Source: Bacteroidales bacterium (lineage in GTDB: Bacteria > Bacteroidota > Bacteroidia > Bacteroidales > CG2-30-32-10). From it: DNA of 30,757 bases. Position 1 is the first letter of the stretch. Every line of letters starts with the position of its first letter. The notes beneath the pieces were generated by a model. That model made no database searches, had not been told where the DNA came from, and saw only the letters and a program-made list of their open reading frames with translations. This document shows positions 16,767 to 24,899 of the stretch, in pieces. The position numbers were made by a program, and so were the translations under genes. The stretch lies in NCBI GenBank assembly GCA_035353855.1, contig DAOQAK010000050.1:1-30757 (forward strand), written 5' to 3'.

Positions 16767-17090
16767 ATGGACTATAAGAAAGTCAAAACAGAAGTTACTA
16801 CAGTTACACGTGAGGTTACAGAATTTGTGAAACCAACAGGAAATATATACGAAACAGTTGTGGTTTTGTCGAAAAGGGCAAATCAAATAGGAACAGAGAT
16901 AAAAGAAGAATTGAACGGGAAGTTGCAGGAGTTTGCTACATCATCGGATAACCTTGAGGAAGTATTTGAAAACAGGGAACAAATTGAAATAGCAAAATAT
17001 TACGAACATTTGCCAAAGCCTACTCTTATTGCAATTCACGAATTCATGAATAACCAGATTTATTTCAGGAATCCGAGTCATGATAGTTAA
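16767..17090 (+). CDS. rpoZ: DNA-directed RNA polymerase subunit omega (Rpb6-like)
   Basis: 107 residues, starting MDYKKVKTEVTTVTREV, with the omega/Rpb6 core NIYETVVVLSKRANQIGTEIKEEL. A C-terminal helix and tail (LPKPTLIAIHEFMNNQIYFRNP) follow, a Bacteroidota pattern. It helps assembly and stability of RNA polymerase. The gene lies 2 bp after bamD and 14 bp before coaBC, the usual arrangement in this phylum. The sequence is divergent from the E. coli subunit, so the assignment leans on the core motif and the context. Confidence 0.85.
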   Translation: MDYKKVKTEVTTVTREVTEFVKPTGNIYETVVVLSKRANQIGTEIKEELNGKLQEFATSSDNLEEVFENREQIEIAKYYEHLPKPTLIAIHEFMNNQIYFRNPSHDS

Positions 17091-17104
17091 CAGCATTTTT
17101 ACAA

Positions 17105-18307
17105 ATGCTTAAAGGCAAAAAAATAATTATTGGAATTTCCGGGGGAATTGCCGCATATAAAACCCCTTATCTTATCAGGCTTTTCAGGAAAGCAGGAGCA
17201 GAAGTAAAAGTAGTTGTTACAAAAAATGCCTTAGAGTTTGTTACGAAAACAACTCTCGAAACTCTTTCACAAAATAAATTATATAGCAATGTGTTTGGCG
17301 AGAATAATGATTATTCCACCGAACATGTTTCTATTTCCGATTGGGGCGATATATTTGTTGTAGCACCTGCCACTGCCAATATCATTGGGAAGTTTGCAAA
17401 TGGTATAGCTGATGATGCGCTTTCTACATCATTACTTGCATTCTATAAAACAGTGTATATCGCACCAGCAATGAATGATAAAATGTATCAGGTTGCAAGT
17501 GTTAGAGAAAATATTTCTTTTCTAAAAAAGAATAATATAAAATTCATTGAACCCCGCGAAGGGTTTCTTGCTTGTGGCGCTGAAGGCAAGGGTAGGATGG
17601 AAGAACCTGAAAATATTTTTTCGATAATTGAAAATGATTTGTCTGTAAAAAAAGTTATGTCAGGCAAAAAAGTTTTGATAACCGCAGGACCAACTTATGA
17701 AGCGATTGACCCTGTAAGGTTTATTGGCAATCATTCATCGGGATTGATGGGGTATTCCATTGCCGAAGAATGTGCTGATAAAGGCGCTGAGGTTACTTTA
17801 ATTTCAGGTCCTTCAAAATTAAGCGTTGAAAATAATTCAATTAATAAAATAAATATTACTTCAGCAGAAGAAATGTTTCAGGCAGTAACGAAGCATTCTG
17901 CTAAAGCTGATATTATTGTAATGGCTGCTGCTGTTGCCGATTTCACACCACAGAAAGTTGCCGGTACGAAAATCAAAAAGACCGGAGCATCACTTTCTGT
18001 TCAGTTAAAACCTACAAAAGATATTCTTTTGCATTTAGGTGAAAAGAAACGTAAAAACCAGGTGCTGGTTGGATTCGCTCTTGAAACGAATAATGCTTTG
18101 GAAAATGCAAAAAAGAAACTGAATACTAAAAACCTTGATTTCATCGTTCTTAATACCTTGCAAGATAAAGGCGCCGGTTTTGGTACGAATACAAATAAAA
18201 TTACTATTGTTGAACGCAATAATAAAATCACTAAATTTGAACTGAAACCAAAGACCGATGTGGCAAAGGATATAGTTAATAAAATTATTCAGCTAATAAA
18301 AAAATAA
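17105..18307 (+). CDS. coaBC: Bifunctional phosphopantothenoylcysteine decarboxylase / phosphopantothenate-cysteine ligase
   Basis: Catalyses two steps of coenzyme A synthesis. The N-terminal flavin-dependent decarboxylase (CoaC) has GGIAAYK, His74 in EHVSISDW, PAMN (121-124) and the catalytic Cys157 in FLACGAEGKGRM. The C-terminal ligase (CoaB), from about residue 183, begins KKVLITAGPTYEAIDPVRF, then GNHSSGLMG, and MAAAVADF. The 400-residue length is normal for fused CoaBC. It lies between the omega subunit and DUF4835, only 1 bp before the next start. Confidence 0.98.
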   Translation: MLKGKKIIIGISGGIAAYKTPYLIRLFRKAGAEVKVVVTKNALEFVTKTTLETLSQNKLYSNVFGENNDYSTEHVSISDWGDIFVVAPATANIIGKFANGIADDALSTSLLAFYKTVYIAPAMNDKMYQVASVRENISFLKKNNIKFIEPREGFLACGAEGKGRMEEPENIFSIIENDLSVKKVMSGKKVLITAGPTYEAIDPVRFIGNHSSGLMGYSIAEECADKGAEVTLISGPSKLSVENNSINKINITSAEEMFQAVTKHSAKADIIVMAAAVADFTPQKVAGTKIKKTGASLSVQLKPTKDILLHLGEKKRKNQVLVGFALETNNALENAKKKLNTKNLDFIVLNTLQDKGAGFGTNTNKITIVERNNKITKFELKPKTDVAKDIVNKIIQLIKK

Positions 18308-18308
18308 T

Positions 18309-19211
18309 ATGCTTTTCAGATCAGCCCTCATTTCAATACTTCTATTTGTTTTTTCGCTGAATATTAAGGCGCAGGAATTAAATTGTATTGTTTCTATTAA
18401 TACCTCACAAATTCAGAGCAGCGATAAAAGAATTTACGAAACTTTACAGGCTGCGATTTATGAATTCATGAATTCAAAAAAATGGACCAATTATAATTAT
18501 TCGGCTGAAGAAAAAATAGAATGCACTTTAATGATCACCATTTCTGACAGGACCGCTGATGTTTTTACCGGAACGATACAGGTTCAATCAAGAAGACCCA
18601 TTTATAAAAGTTCATATAATTCAGTTCTGCTGAATTTAATTGATAAGGATTTTAAATTTAGTTATGTGGAATATCAGCCGCTTAATTATAATGAAAATTC
18701 ATTCACTTCAAACCTGACTTCAGTACTTGCTTACTATGCTTATGTTATTATAGGTTTTGATTTTGATTCATACCAGTTAAAAGGCGGAACAACTTTTTTT
18801 GAAAAAGCGCAGAACATTGTTACCAGTGCGCAGAATGCATCGGAATCGGGCTGGAAAGCCTATGAAAGCGCTTCGCAAAAAAACCGTTACTGGCTTATTG
18901 AAAATTTATTGAATAACATTTATTCTCCTATTCGTGAAGGAATTTACAGTTATCACCGTAAAGGACTGGATATGATGGTTGATAATTCAGCAACAGCCAA
19001 AACATCCATTACTGCGGGAATTGAATTATTAAAGAAAGCACATGAAGAAAAACCCGGTTCATTTTTAATGCAGCTTTTTTTCCTTGCAAAAGTGGATGAA
19101 ATTGTAAATATATATTCTACCGCCAGCGCTACAGATAAAACTAAAGTTGCCACCATATGCAAGGCAATTGACCCTTCCAATTCTTCGAAATACAACCAGA
19201 TTACGAAATAA
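18309..19211 (+). CDS. DUF4835 family exported protein
   Basis: 300 residues with a signal peptide (ISILLFVFSLNIKAQ). The mature protein begins ELNCIVSINTSQIQSSDKRIYETLQAAIYEFMNSKKWT and contains VQSRRPIYKSSYNSVLLN and YYAYVIIGFDFDSYQLKGGTTFFEKAQNIV, the recognisable signature of DUF4835. The family has no defined biochemical function. It is normally found between coaBC and recN, which suggests envelope or housekeeping work with the bamD operon. Here the stop is followed by a convergent nitrilase and not by recN. Confidence 0.9.
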   Translation: MLFRSALISILLFVFSLNIKAQELNCIVSINTSQIQSSDKRIYETLQAAIYEFMNSKKWTNYNYSAEEKIECTLMITISDRTADVFTGTIQVQSRRPIYKSSYNSVLLNLIDKDFKFSYVEYQPLNYNENSFTSNLTSVLAYYAYVIIGFDFDSYQLKGGTTFFEKAQNIVTSAQNASESGWKAYESASQKNRYWLIENLLNNIYSPIREGIYSYHRKGLDMMVDNSATAKTSITAGIELLKKAHEEKPGSFLMQLFFLAKVDEIVNIYSTASATDKTKVATICKAIDPSNSSKYNQITK

Positions 19212-19216
19212 CATTT

Positions 19217-20002
19217 TTAAATTTTGTAAAAATCTTTTCGCCTGTCAGTAATCACATCGTTATATTCATTAATACTTTTATTATTAGCAAGTGTTTCATC
19301 AATTTCAATAATTGAAACATGGGTTTTATCAGTTGGGGCTGATGACAGGATTCTGCCGTCAATGCTGGTGATTTGGCTTGCCCCTGTAAAAGTAAAATCA
19401 TCATCGCCGCGTTTTTCATTTCCGATCCGGTTTGCTGTTACAGCAAAGATCCTGTTCTCGATACAACGCGTAACCATTGCATTTTGACAATAAGGCATCA
19501 CCAGATTTGAAGGATGTGCAAGCACCTGCATGCCCTGAAGTGTAAGCGTGCGGCAGACTTCGGGGAATATCCAGTCGAAGCAGATCATGGCGCCAATTTT
19601 CACTCCGTTTATTTTATAAACTTTTAATGGCTTGTTACCCGGAGTGAACCATAACTTTTCTTTATTGAATAAATGAATTTTGCGGTATGTGTCAATTACC
19701 TTTTTGTCAGAAACAATAAGTAAAGAATTGTAAATTTTATCATTTTCCTTTTCAATGAAACCGGCGACAATAGTAGCATTGGTAAGTGATGATATTTCTT
19801 TTAAAAACTCAGCAGTCTGTTCTTCTTTTGTTTCGGCATGCTTGTGTGCTTCTTCCATTGAAATAAAAGTATAGCCGGTTGCAAACAATTCAGGTAATAC
19901 AAGCAGATCGGCTTTTATACTTTTTAATAATGAGCGAACTCCTTCAAAATTTTTTTCTTTATCTCCGAATACCGGTGAGTTTTGAACGTAACCTATTTTC
20001 AT
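19217..20002 (-). CDS. Nitrilase/omega-amidase-like carbon-nitrogen hydrolase
   Basis: 261 residues. The Glu-Lys-Cys triad of the nitrilase superfamily is visible: Glu38 in LLVLPELFATGY, Lys108 in YRKIHLF, Cys141 in GAMICFDWIFPE. The short form without extra domains resembles omega-amidase or YafV-type enzymes that hydrolyse alpha-ketoglutaramate or similar amides, but the substrate is not determined by sequence. The HLFNKEKLWFTPG stretch also fits. It is convergent with DUF4835 (5 bp between stops) and sits at the left edge of the insertion between DUF4835 and recN. Confidence 0.9.
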   Translation of the reverse strand: MKIGYVQNSPVFGDKEKNFEGVRSLLKSIKADLLVLPELFATGYTFISMEEAHKHAETKEEQTAEFLKEISSLTNATIVAGFIEKENDKIYNSLLIVSDKKVIDTYRKIHLFNKEKLWFTPGNKPLKVYKINGVKIGAMICFDWIFPEVCRTLTLQGMQVLAHPSNLVMPYCQNAMVTRCIENRIFAVTANRIGNEKRGDDDFTFTGASQITSIDGRILSSAPTDKTHVSIIEIDETLANNKSINEYNDVITDRRKDFYKI

Positions 20003-20041
20003 AGATTGTAAATATTGAATTGCTGAAATTTTAGTTTTTTA

Positions 20042-20218
20042 TTATTTTTTATTTTTTAAACTAATCAGGACTCTAAATCCAATATAAAGGAAGAAAATCA
20101 AAATGATTAGAAAAAATATTTGTTTTCCCTCTGGTGAAAAACCTTGTGTGCTGTCGTAGGGTCTTCCATATTGACTTATGCCTTGATTATAAATTTGAAG
20201 AAAAATAAATAGAAACAT
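20042..20218 (-). CDS. Possible small single-span membrane protein (58 aa)
   Basis: An open frame of 58 codons on the - strand, ATG at 20218 and TAA at 20042. The product starts MFLFIFLQIYNQGISQYG, continues RPYDSTQGFSPEGKQ and then has one strong hydrophobic helix IFFLIILIFFLYIGFRVLI followed by the positively charged end SLKNKK. A hydrophilic centre, a clear helix and a basic C-terminus look like a real small membrane protein, but there is no homology argument and the gene lies close to the start of the nitrilase. I am not sure it is translated. Confidence 0.4.
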   Translation of the reverse strand: MFLFIFLQIYNQGISQYGRPYDSTQGFSPEGKQIFFLIILIFFLYIGFRVLISLKNKK

Positions 20219-20462
20219 AAAACTTTATATAATTGCTGATGGTTTTGTTATTTACTTGTATTAAAATTAATAATTTCAAATTTATTATAATCTTTTCAAA
20301 AGAACAAATGTTCGTGGCAAGTCAAGCATGAACTGGGGGTAGTAATGTTTTGTATATATCATTATAAATTATATTGTTGTCAAGTTTAAACAAATTAATG
20401 TTAGTTTTTGCACTCGTTAGAAACGAGCGCGAACAAGGGAGCGCGAACAAGGTTAATGAGCG
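20219..20462. other. Non-coding segment with short repeats left of the FISUMP gene
   Basis: 244 bp without a plausible gene. Its right end holds the palindrome and tandem 14-mer listed next. Confidence 0.55.
20413..20452. repeat. Palindrome plus tandem 14-bp repeat
   Basis: CTCGTT (20413-20418) and AACGAG (20422-20427) form an inverted repeat. GAGCGCGAACAAGG occurs twice in perfect tandem, at 20425-20438 and 20439-20452. It is GC-rich compared with the surroundings and overlaps no gene. Confidence 0.85.
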
Positions 20463-21692
20463 TTAGTAAGAGTGAATGGAAATATATTTTAATATGTAAA
20501 CTACAATATCATAAATAAAATATTTATTGCCTTTAAAAGCATTTATTATCATTAATATTATTAATGATAGCCATATTAAAACAGAAAATAAAAAAATACA
20601 TTTTGTAAACCACATCTTATTAAGATCTTCCAACCCAAGCAATGCTAAACTATAATAAGCCAAAACCACAAATAAAAAGGGAATTACTAATAAAATTATT
20701 GGAGCTAACAAAACAAAAGCAAAATCAAAATTTGAAATATCTGTAATTTGAATAAATAATGATACCGTAATAGAGATTAAAATAATAGTTTTTTTAAAAT
20801 TCAATTTTGAATTTAAACTTTTAAAATCATTAATTACCTTTTGCAAAAAAACAGATAACTTAGATGGTTTTTTTCCTTTCAAACAACGCAAAGAGAAACC
20901 ACCGCACTTACCGAAGTTACCCCGGTACACACCGGCACCGTAGCACAACAGACCCCGCCCCCATGCATAGCTTGCAACGTCCTTTGTAGAACTCCACCAG
21001 TAACCGCTACATCCGATACTAACGCCGAATGCCCCATTGTCGTTGCGGTAACTACCCGGAAGGGCTGTAAAACCGCTTTCATTGGTTGCTTCTCTATTAA
21101 GTGGCTGCCAATGTGTTAAACTTGTTTCTTTAAGTTTGCCGCCAGCAACTAATTCTCCACCTAAATAATCTGTAAGTGTTGTCCATTCTTTATCAGATGG
21201 TATATGACAACATAATGGTGCTAATCCTCTTGAATCGTTTACTGCATACCAGTTGAAGAGTTTGCCAAATATTTTACCATTATCAGGGTTGTTGTTGTAA
21301 TAACACCAAGCAGGTTGTTTTTTATTTCCTGCTTCTTTCCATTCTTCAGCAGTTTTAGCTTCAGGAATAATTTCACCATTTCTAAAATGGCTCACATTAA
21401 GGTTTTCAACCATCCATACCTGTGTGCCTATTTTTATAGTATGATAAATATTACCATCAATATCGGTTATAGTTTCGGAAATTTCTCGTATTTCATCAAT
21501 TTCTGTTTTTTTATCAATAATAGCAGAGTCTACGAAGAAGTATATTAACCAGTATAACGGGCTTCCGAATATTAACCATATTACAGCCCATGATTTTTGT
21601 ATGTTGTTAAAGTTTATGTGAATTAATATAATCCATACAAACAAGAATAATGTAAACAAAATCCATCCTTTAATAGTTTTGTTTTTTTTCAT
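20463..21692 (-). CDS. Membrane-anchored FISUMP-domain protein
   Basis: 409 residues. Two hydrophobic helices (about 8-27 and 34-58) precede a Fibrobacter succinogenes major paralogous (FISUMP) domain at about 79-272: HTIKIGTQVWMVENLNV, GKLFNWYAV, CCHIPSDKEWTTLTDYLGG, SGFTALPGSYR, YWWSST, then GFSLRC (265-270). Three or four further helices follow (about 290-405). FISUMP domains are usually on secreted or lipoprotein surface proteins, so the flanking membrane helices are unusual; by the positive-inside rule (MKKNKTIKG before helix 1, DKK after helix 2) the domain might even be cytoplasmic. The codons for residues 211-271 are far richer in GC than those on either side (see findings). Function unknown; the fold is expected to be C-type-lectin-like. 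Confidence 0.85.
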   Translation of the reverse strand: MKKNKTIKGWILFTLFLFVWIILIHINFNNIQKSWAVIWLIFGSPLYWLIYFFVDSAIIDKKTEIDEIREISETITDIDGNIYHTIKIGTQVWMVENLNVSHFRNGEIIPEAKTAEEWKEAGNKKQPAWCYYNNNPDNGKIFGKLFNWYAVNDSRGLAPLCCHIPSDKEWTTLTDYLGGELVAGGKLKETSLTHWQPLNREATNESGFTALPGSYRNDNGAFGVSIGCSGYWWSSTKDVASYAWGRGLLCYGAGVYRGNFGKCGGFSLRCLKGKKPSKLSVFLQKVINDFKSLNSKLNFKKTIILISITVSLFIQITDISNFDFAFVLLAPIILLVIPFLFVVLAYYSLALLGLEDLNKMWFTKCIFLFSVLIWLSLIILMIINAFKGNKYFIYDIVVYILKYISIHSY

Positions 21693-21804
21693 ATTATTTC
21701 TAATTTATGAGACAAAATAGTATTTGCTGCCGTTAATTTAAAATATTAATTTAAACGGTTTATTTTTTAGGTAACTATATACGTGTTGGGACTGAAATAC
21801 AAAA

Positions 21805-22245
21805 TTAAAAATCCAACCTTGCATCAAATTTATGGTTTTTATAGTTTAGCTCATTTATCTCTTTTAATATTTTATCGTCAATATTAAAATCTTTTAATTT
21901 TTTAATATCATTATATGAGCAATAAAGAATATCCTTTAAAAATTTTTCTTTGTCTTCTTCTGTTTTTATAGTATTATATTTATATTCTATAAATTTCCCC
22001 AAAATTTCTTTTGACAAAATATATTCTTTTCGGTCTTTTTCCATTAAATGCGAATATTCTTTTTTTACAATCTGTCTTACAGAAAATCCTATAATTGTTG
22101 CAAACAATATAGATATTATAAGTGATTCCCAGTTCATGGTGTTAAATATTGTATTTTTTTGTGAATAATCTATAAATAAATAACCCGACAAAGAGATTAA
22201 TAATTCAAGCCAGTTTTTTTTTAAGCGATTTTTAAATTTTTCCAT
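21805..22245 (-). CDS. Hypothetical two-helix membrane protein
   Basis: 146 residues: a basic start (MEKFKNRLKKNW), a hydrophobic segment (LELLISLSGYLFI), a second helix (SLIISILFATIIGFSV) and then a long charged helical tail rich in Lys, Glu and Asp (KKEYSHLMEKDRKEYILSK onwards), which should be cytoplasmic. No recognised domain. It lies downstream of nothing on its own strand apart from the FISUMP gene 112 bp further on, and is divergent from a small gene at 22311. It belongs to the accessory DNA between DUF4835 and recN. Confidence 0.7.
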   Translation of the reverse strand: MEKFKNRLKKNWLELLISLSGYLFIDYSQKNTIFNTMNWESLIISILFATIIGFSVRQIVKKEYSHLMEKDRKEYILSKEILGKFIEYKYNTIKTEEDKEKFLKDILYCSYNDIKKLKDFNIDDKILKEINELNYKNHKFDARLDF

Positions 22246-22266
22246 AAGTTTGAGTTTTGATTAACC

Positions 22267-22274
22267 CAAAGATA
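22267..22274 (-). promoter_or_regulatory. Possible -7 element of the two-helix membrane protein gene
   Basis: TATCTTTG on the - strand ends 21 nt before the ATG at 22245. No TTTG at the -33 distance was seen, so the call is weak. Confidence 0.3.
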
Positions 22275-22310
22275 TTTATTTTTTAATTAACATATTTGTA
22301 TAAAAAACCT

Positions 22311-22514
22311 ATGAAAAATATAGATGAAAAAGATTTTGCTGTGGTTTTGTCTGCAGTAATTACATTAAGAGATATGGTAGTAAAATCAGATGACAAAAAA
22401 GAATTTAACGAAAAACTATTATCTAACATTAAATATGTAAATTATTCATATTATTTAGAAATACAAGATAACATACGTAAATGTAAATTTTATGACGAAT
22501 TATTTTTTATTTAA
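22311..22514 (+). CDS. Small hypothetical protein (67 aa)
   Basis: 67 residues from ATG 22311: KNIDEKDFAVVLSAVITLR, then DMVVKSDDKKEFNEK and a Tyr/Ile-rich end (YYLEIQDNIRKCKFYDELFFI). It looks like a small soluble helical protein without signal or membrane segment. An alternative TTG start at 22296 would add five residues. Divergent from the two-helix membrane gene, 65 bp apart. No family recognised; the low-GC codon use matches its neighbours. Confidence 0.5.
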   Translation: MKNIDEKDFAVVLSAVITLRDMVVKSDDKKEFNEKLLSNIKYVNYSYYLEIQDNIRKCKFYDELFFI

Positions 22515-23232
22515 ATAAAAAATGAAGTAAATAATATCCAATGAAGAACACTGAATTTCCAATATCCAAGTTAAAATTCATCATTCATCATTCGGCATTC
22601 GATATTGGATATTGAGTTATTAACCATCAACAAAAAACATTTGCCCAGGCTAGTTGCTCAACCTAACAACCAATAACAAAGTTAAATGTTGAAAGGTGTA
22701 GCGGCTAGTTAGGGTTAGAGTAGATAGTTGAAAGAGAAAGCAAAAATCCCATATAAAGTTGAAAGTTCGGCATTAGATATTGAGAAATATTAACCATCAA
22801 CTCATAACTATTAACTTGACTAGCCGCCCAATCCAACAACATATAACAAAGTCAAAGGGTTAAAGGTTGAGCTACTGGTCAGGTAGATTGTAGGAAGTGA
22901 AATGTAAAAATATTTTTCGTGTCATTAATATACTTCGATGAACTTAGCCTGGCCGCACCTTTGGTCCTATTGGGTTTATCGAAATATGGTGCGTTGGAAG
23001 AATTTTATATAACCAAAAAACCAATGACATCAATTTGATATTTACTATTTACTATTATATATTTTCTATAAAAGGTCAAAGGTTTAAGTGTGTGGCGGCT
23101 GGTTAAGTTTATGGTTGGATGTTGAAAGAGATAGTTAATTCTACATTACATTTTTTACTAAATTTGCATTTATATAAGTTGAATTTTTCTATTTGCTATT
23201 AAATATTTTCTATTATCTATTTGCAATAAAAA
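22515..23232. repeat. Degenerate repeat-rich intergenic region upstream of recN
   Basis: 718 bp with no plausible gene. It contains degenerate repeats: GGCATTCGATATTGG (about 22593) against GGCATTAGATATTGA (about 22770); TTATTAACCATCAAC (about 22617) against ATATTAACCATCAAC (about 22787). GGCTAGTTGCTCAACC-type sequence with AATAACAAAGT also recurs (about 22650 and 22820), and a third GGCGGCTGGTTAAG-like part lies near 23095. A 10-bp inverted repeat, CAATATCCAA/TTGGATATTG, is at 22560-22569 and 22605-22614. The right end carries a -7 element for recN. Confidence 0.75.
23159..23166 (+). promoter_or_regulatory. -7 element upstream of recN
   Basis: TAAATTTG followed by CAT, 66 nt before the recN ATG at 23233. 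No good -33 box at the usual spacing. Confidence 0.4.
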
Positions 23233-24894
23233 ATGCTTTCACACCTTTCAATAAATAATTATGTGCTGATTGAAAAACTTGAGATAAGTTTTTCAGAAGG
23301 CTTATCAATTATTACAGGCGAAACCGGGGCGGGAAAATCTATTTTGCTTGGTGCACTTTCGCTGGTGTTGGGTCAGAGAGCTGATATGCAAGTGTTGTAC
23401 GATAAAACAAAAAAGTGTTTTATTGAAGCCGCGTTCAAAATTAAAGGTTACGATCTAAATTCTTTTTTTGAAAGAAACGAACTCGATTACGATGATAATA
23501 CTGTTCTTCGCCGCGAGGTTGGTGCAAATGGCAAAACACGCGCATTTATAAATGATACCCCTGTAACACTTGAATTGATAAGGGAATTGGGAAACATGTT
23601 GATTGACATACATTCTCAACATAAAACGCTAACACTACAGGATTCGCATTTTCAACTTTCTTATGTTGATGGTTATGCGCAGCATGATAATCTATTGAAT
23701 GATTTTTATAAAGAATTCATTATAAGGAATCAATTAAAATTAAAGCTTTATTCGCTGGAAGAAACAGAAAAAAAATCTTTATCAGATAAAGATTATTTTC
23801 AATTCCAGTTTGATGAACTGGATTCAGCAAAATTGTTAAACAATGAACAAACAGAACTGGAATCAGAATTAGCGATTTTAAACCATGCTGAAGAAATTCA
23901 GCAATACTTTAGCAATGCTTCGGCTTCGCTTACCGAAGGAGAGCAAAATATTTATTCGGGAATATCAGAAATTTTTTCATTGTTAAATAAGGCATCAGCA
24001 TTATATCCCGCAGCTACTGAACTGGCAAAGCGAATGGAAAGCTGTAAGATTGAAATAAAAGATATTGCAGACGAGATTGAACTATTATCTCTGAAAATAA
24101 ATCATGATCCATCGCGTCAGCAGGAAATTAGCGAAAGGCTTGATGTTATTTATCGTTTACAACAAAAGCATCGTGTGAATACTGTTGATGAGTTGTTAGT
24201 CATAATGAATGATTATTCTGAAAAACTTTTATCCATTACATCACTTACAAGCCAAATTGAAAAAATAAAAAAAGAAATTGAAGCATCGGAAAATATTTTA
24301 AAAACCGTATCTGAAAAAATTTCTAAGAACCGCAAAAAGTCGATTGTTCAGATTGAAAAAGGTGTAACATCTGTTTTGCAAAAATTAGGAATGCCCAATG
24401 CTGAGTTTGAAATTGAATGCTTTGAACTGCCCGATTATAATGCTTTTGGGCAGGATAAAGTAACCTTCCTGTTTAATGCTAATAAAGGTGGCGAAAAGAA
24501 AGAAGTGTCGAAAGTGGCTTCCGGTGGTGAATTGTCAAGGTTGATGCTTGCTATAAAATCGTTAATATCACAGAAAAAACTTTTACCAACCATAATATTT
24601 GATGAAATCGACCAGGGTGTTTCCGGCGAAATTGCTGACAAGGTAGGAAGCATAATGAAAAACATGTCAGATACGATGCAGGTAATTACCATTACCCATC
24701 TTCCTCAAATAGCAAGCAAAGGCGACTCCCATTTCCTGGTATATAAAGAGTCGGATAAAAAATCGGCATTCACAAAAATAAAATTGCTTGAAAAGAATGA
24801 ACGTATAAGCGAAATAGCAAAAATGCTTAGTGGTGACGAACTTACAAAAGCAGCAGTTGAGAATGCAAAAGTTTTATTAAAAACGAAAAACTAA
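23233..24894 (+). CDS. recN: DNA repair protein RecN
   Basis: SMC-like ATPase involved in double-strand break repair. 553 residues: Walker A GETGAGKS (29-36) in the N-terminal head, a long coiled-coil middle (about 160-370), then the C-terminal head with the ABC signature VASGGELSR (from 428) and Walker B TIIFDEIDQG (453-462), followed by ITITHLPQIAS. Length and order are normal. In the Bacteroidota genomes I know, recN directly follows DUF4835; here about 4 kb intervenes. The FabI-type gene follows 5 bp after its stop, so the two are probably co-transcribed. Confidence 0.97.
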   Translation: MLSHLSINNYVLIEKLEISFSEGLSIITGETGAGKSILLGALSLVLGQRADMQVLYDKTKKCFIEAAFKIKGYDLNSFFERNELDYDDNTVLRREVGANGKTRAFINDTPVTLELIRELGNMLIDIHSQHKTLTLQDSHFQLSYVDGYAQHDNLLNDFYKEFIIRNQLKLKLYSLEETEKKSLSDKDYFQFQFDELDSAKLLNNEQTELESELAILNHAEEIQQYFSNASASLTEGEQNIYSGISEIFSLLNKASALYPAATELAKRMESCKIEIKDIADEIELLSLKINHDPSRQQEISERLDVIYRLQQKHRVNTVDELLVIMNDYSEKLLSITSLTSQIEKIKKEIEASENILKTVSEKISKNRKKSIVQIEKGVTSVLQKLGMPNAEFEIECFELPDYNAFGQDKVTFLFNANKGGEKKEVSKVASGGELSRLMLAIKSLISQKKLLPTIIFDEIDQGVSGEIADKVGSIMKNMSDTMQVITITHLPQIASKGDSHFLVYKESDKKSAFTKIKLLEKNERISEIAKMLSGDELTKAAVENAKVLLKTKN

Positions 24895-24899
24895 AAATC

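Noticed and set aside
20463..21692. Recently transferred gene, judging by the GC spike
   Set aside because: Only the FISUMP variable-type segment is GC-rich; the ends of the same gene are as AT-rich as their neighbours, so transfer of the whole gene does not explain it.
20463..23232. Complete diversity-generating retroelement in the window
   Set aside because: I found no reverse transcriptase open frame and no second copy of the variable-type segment anywhere in the window.
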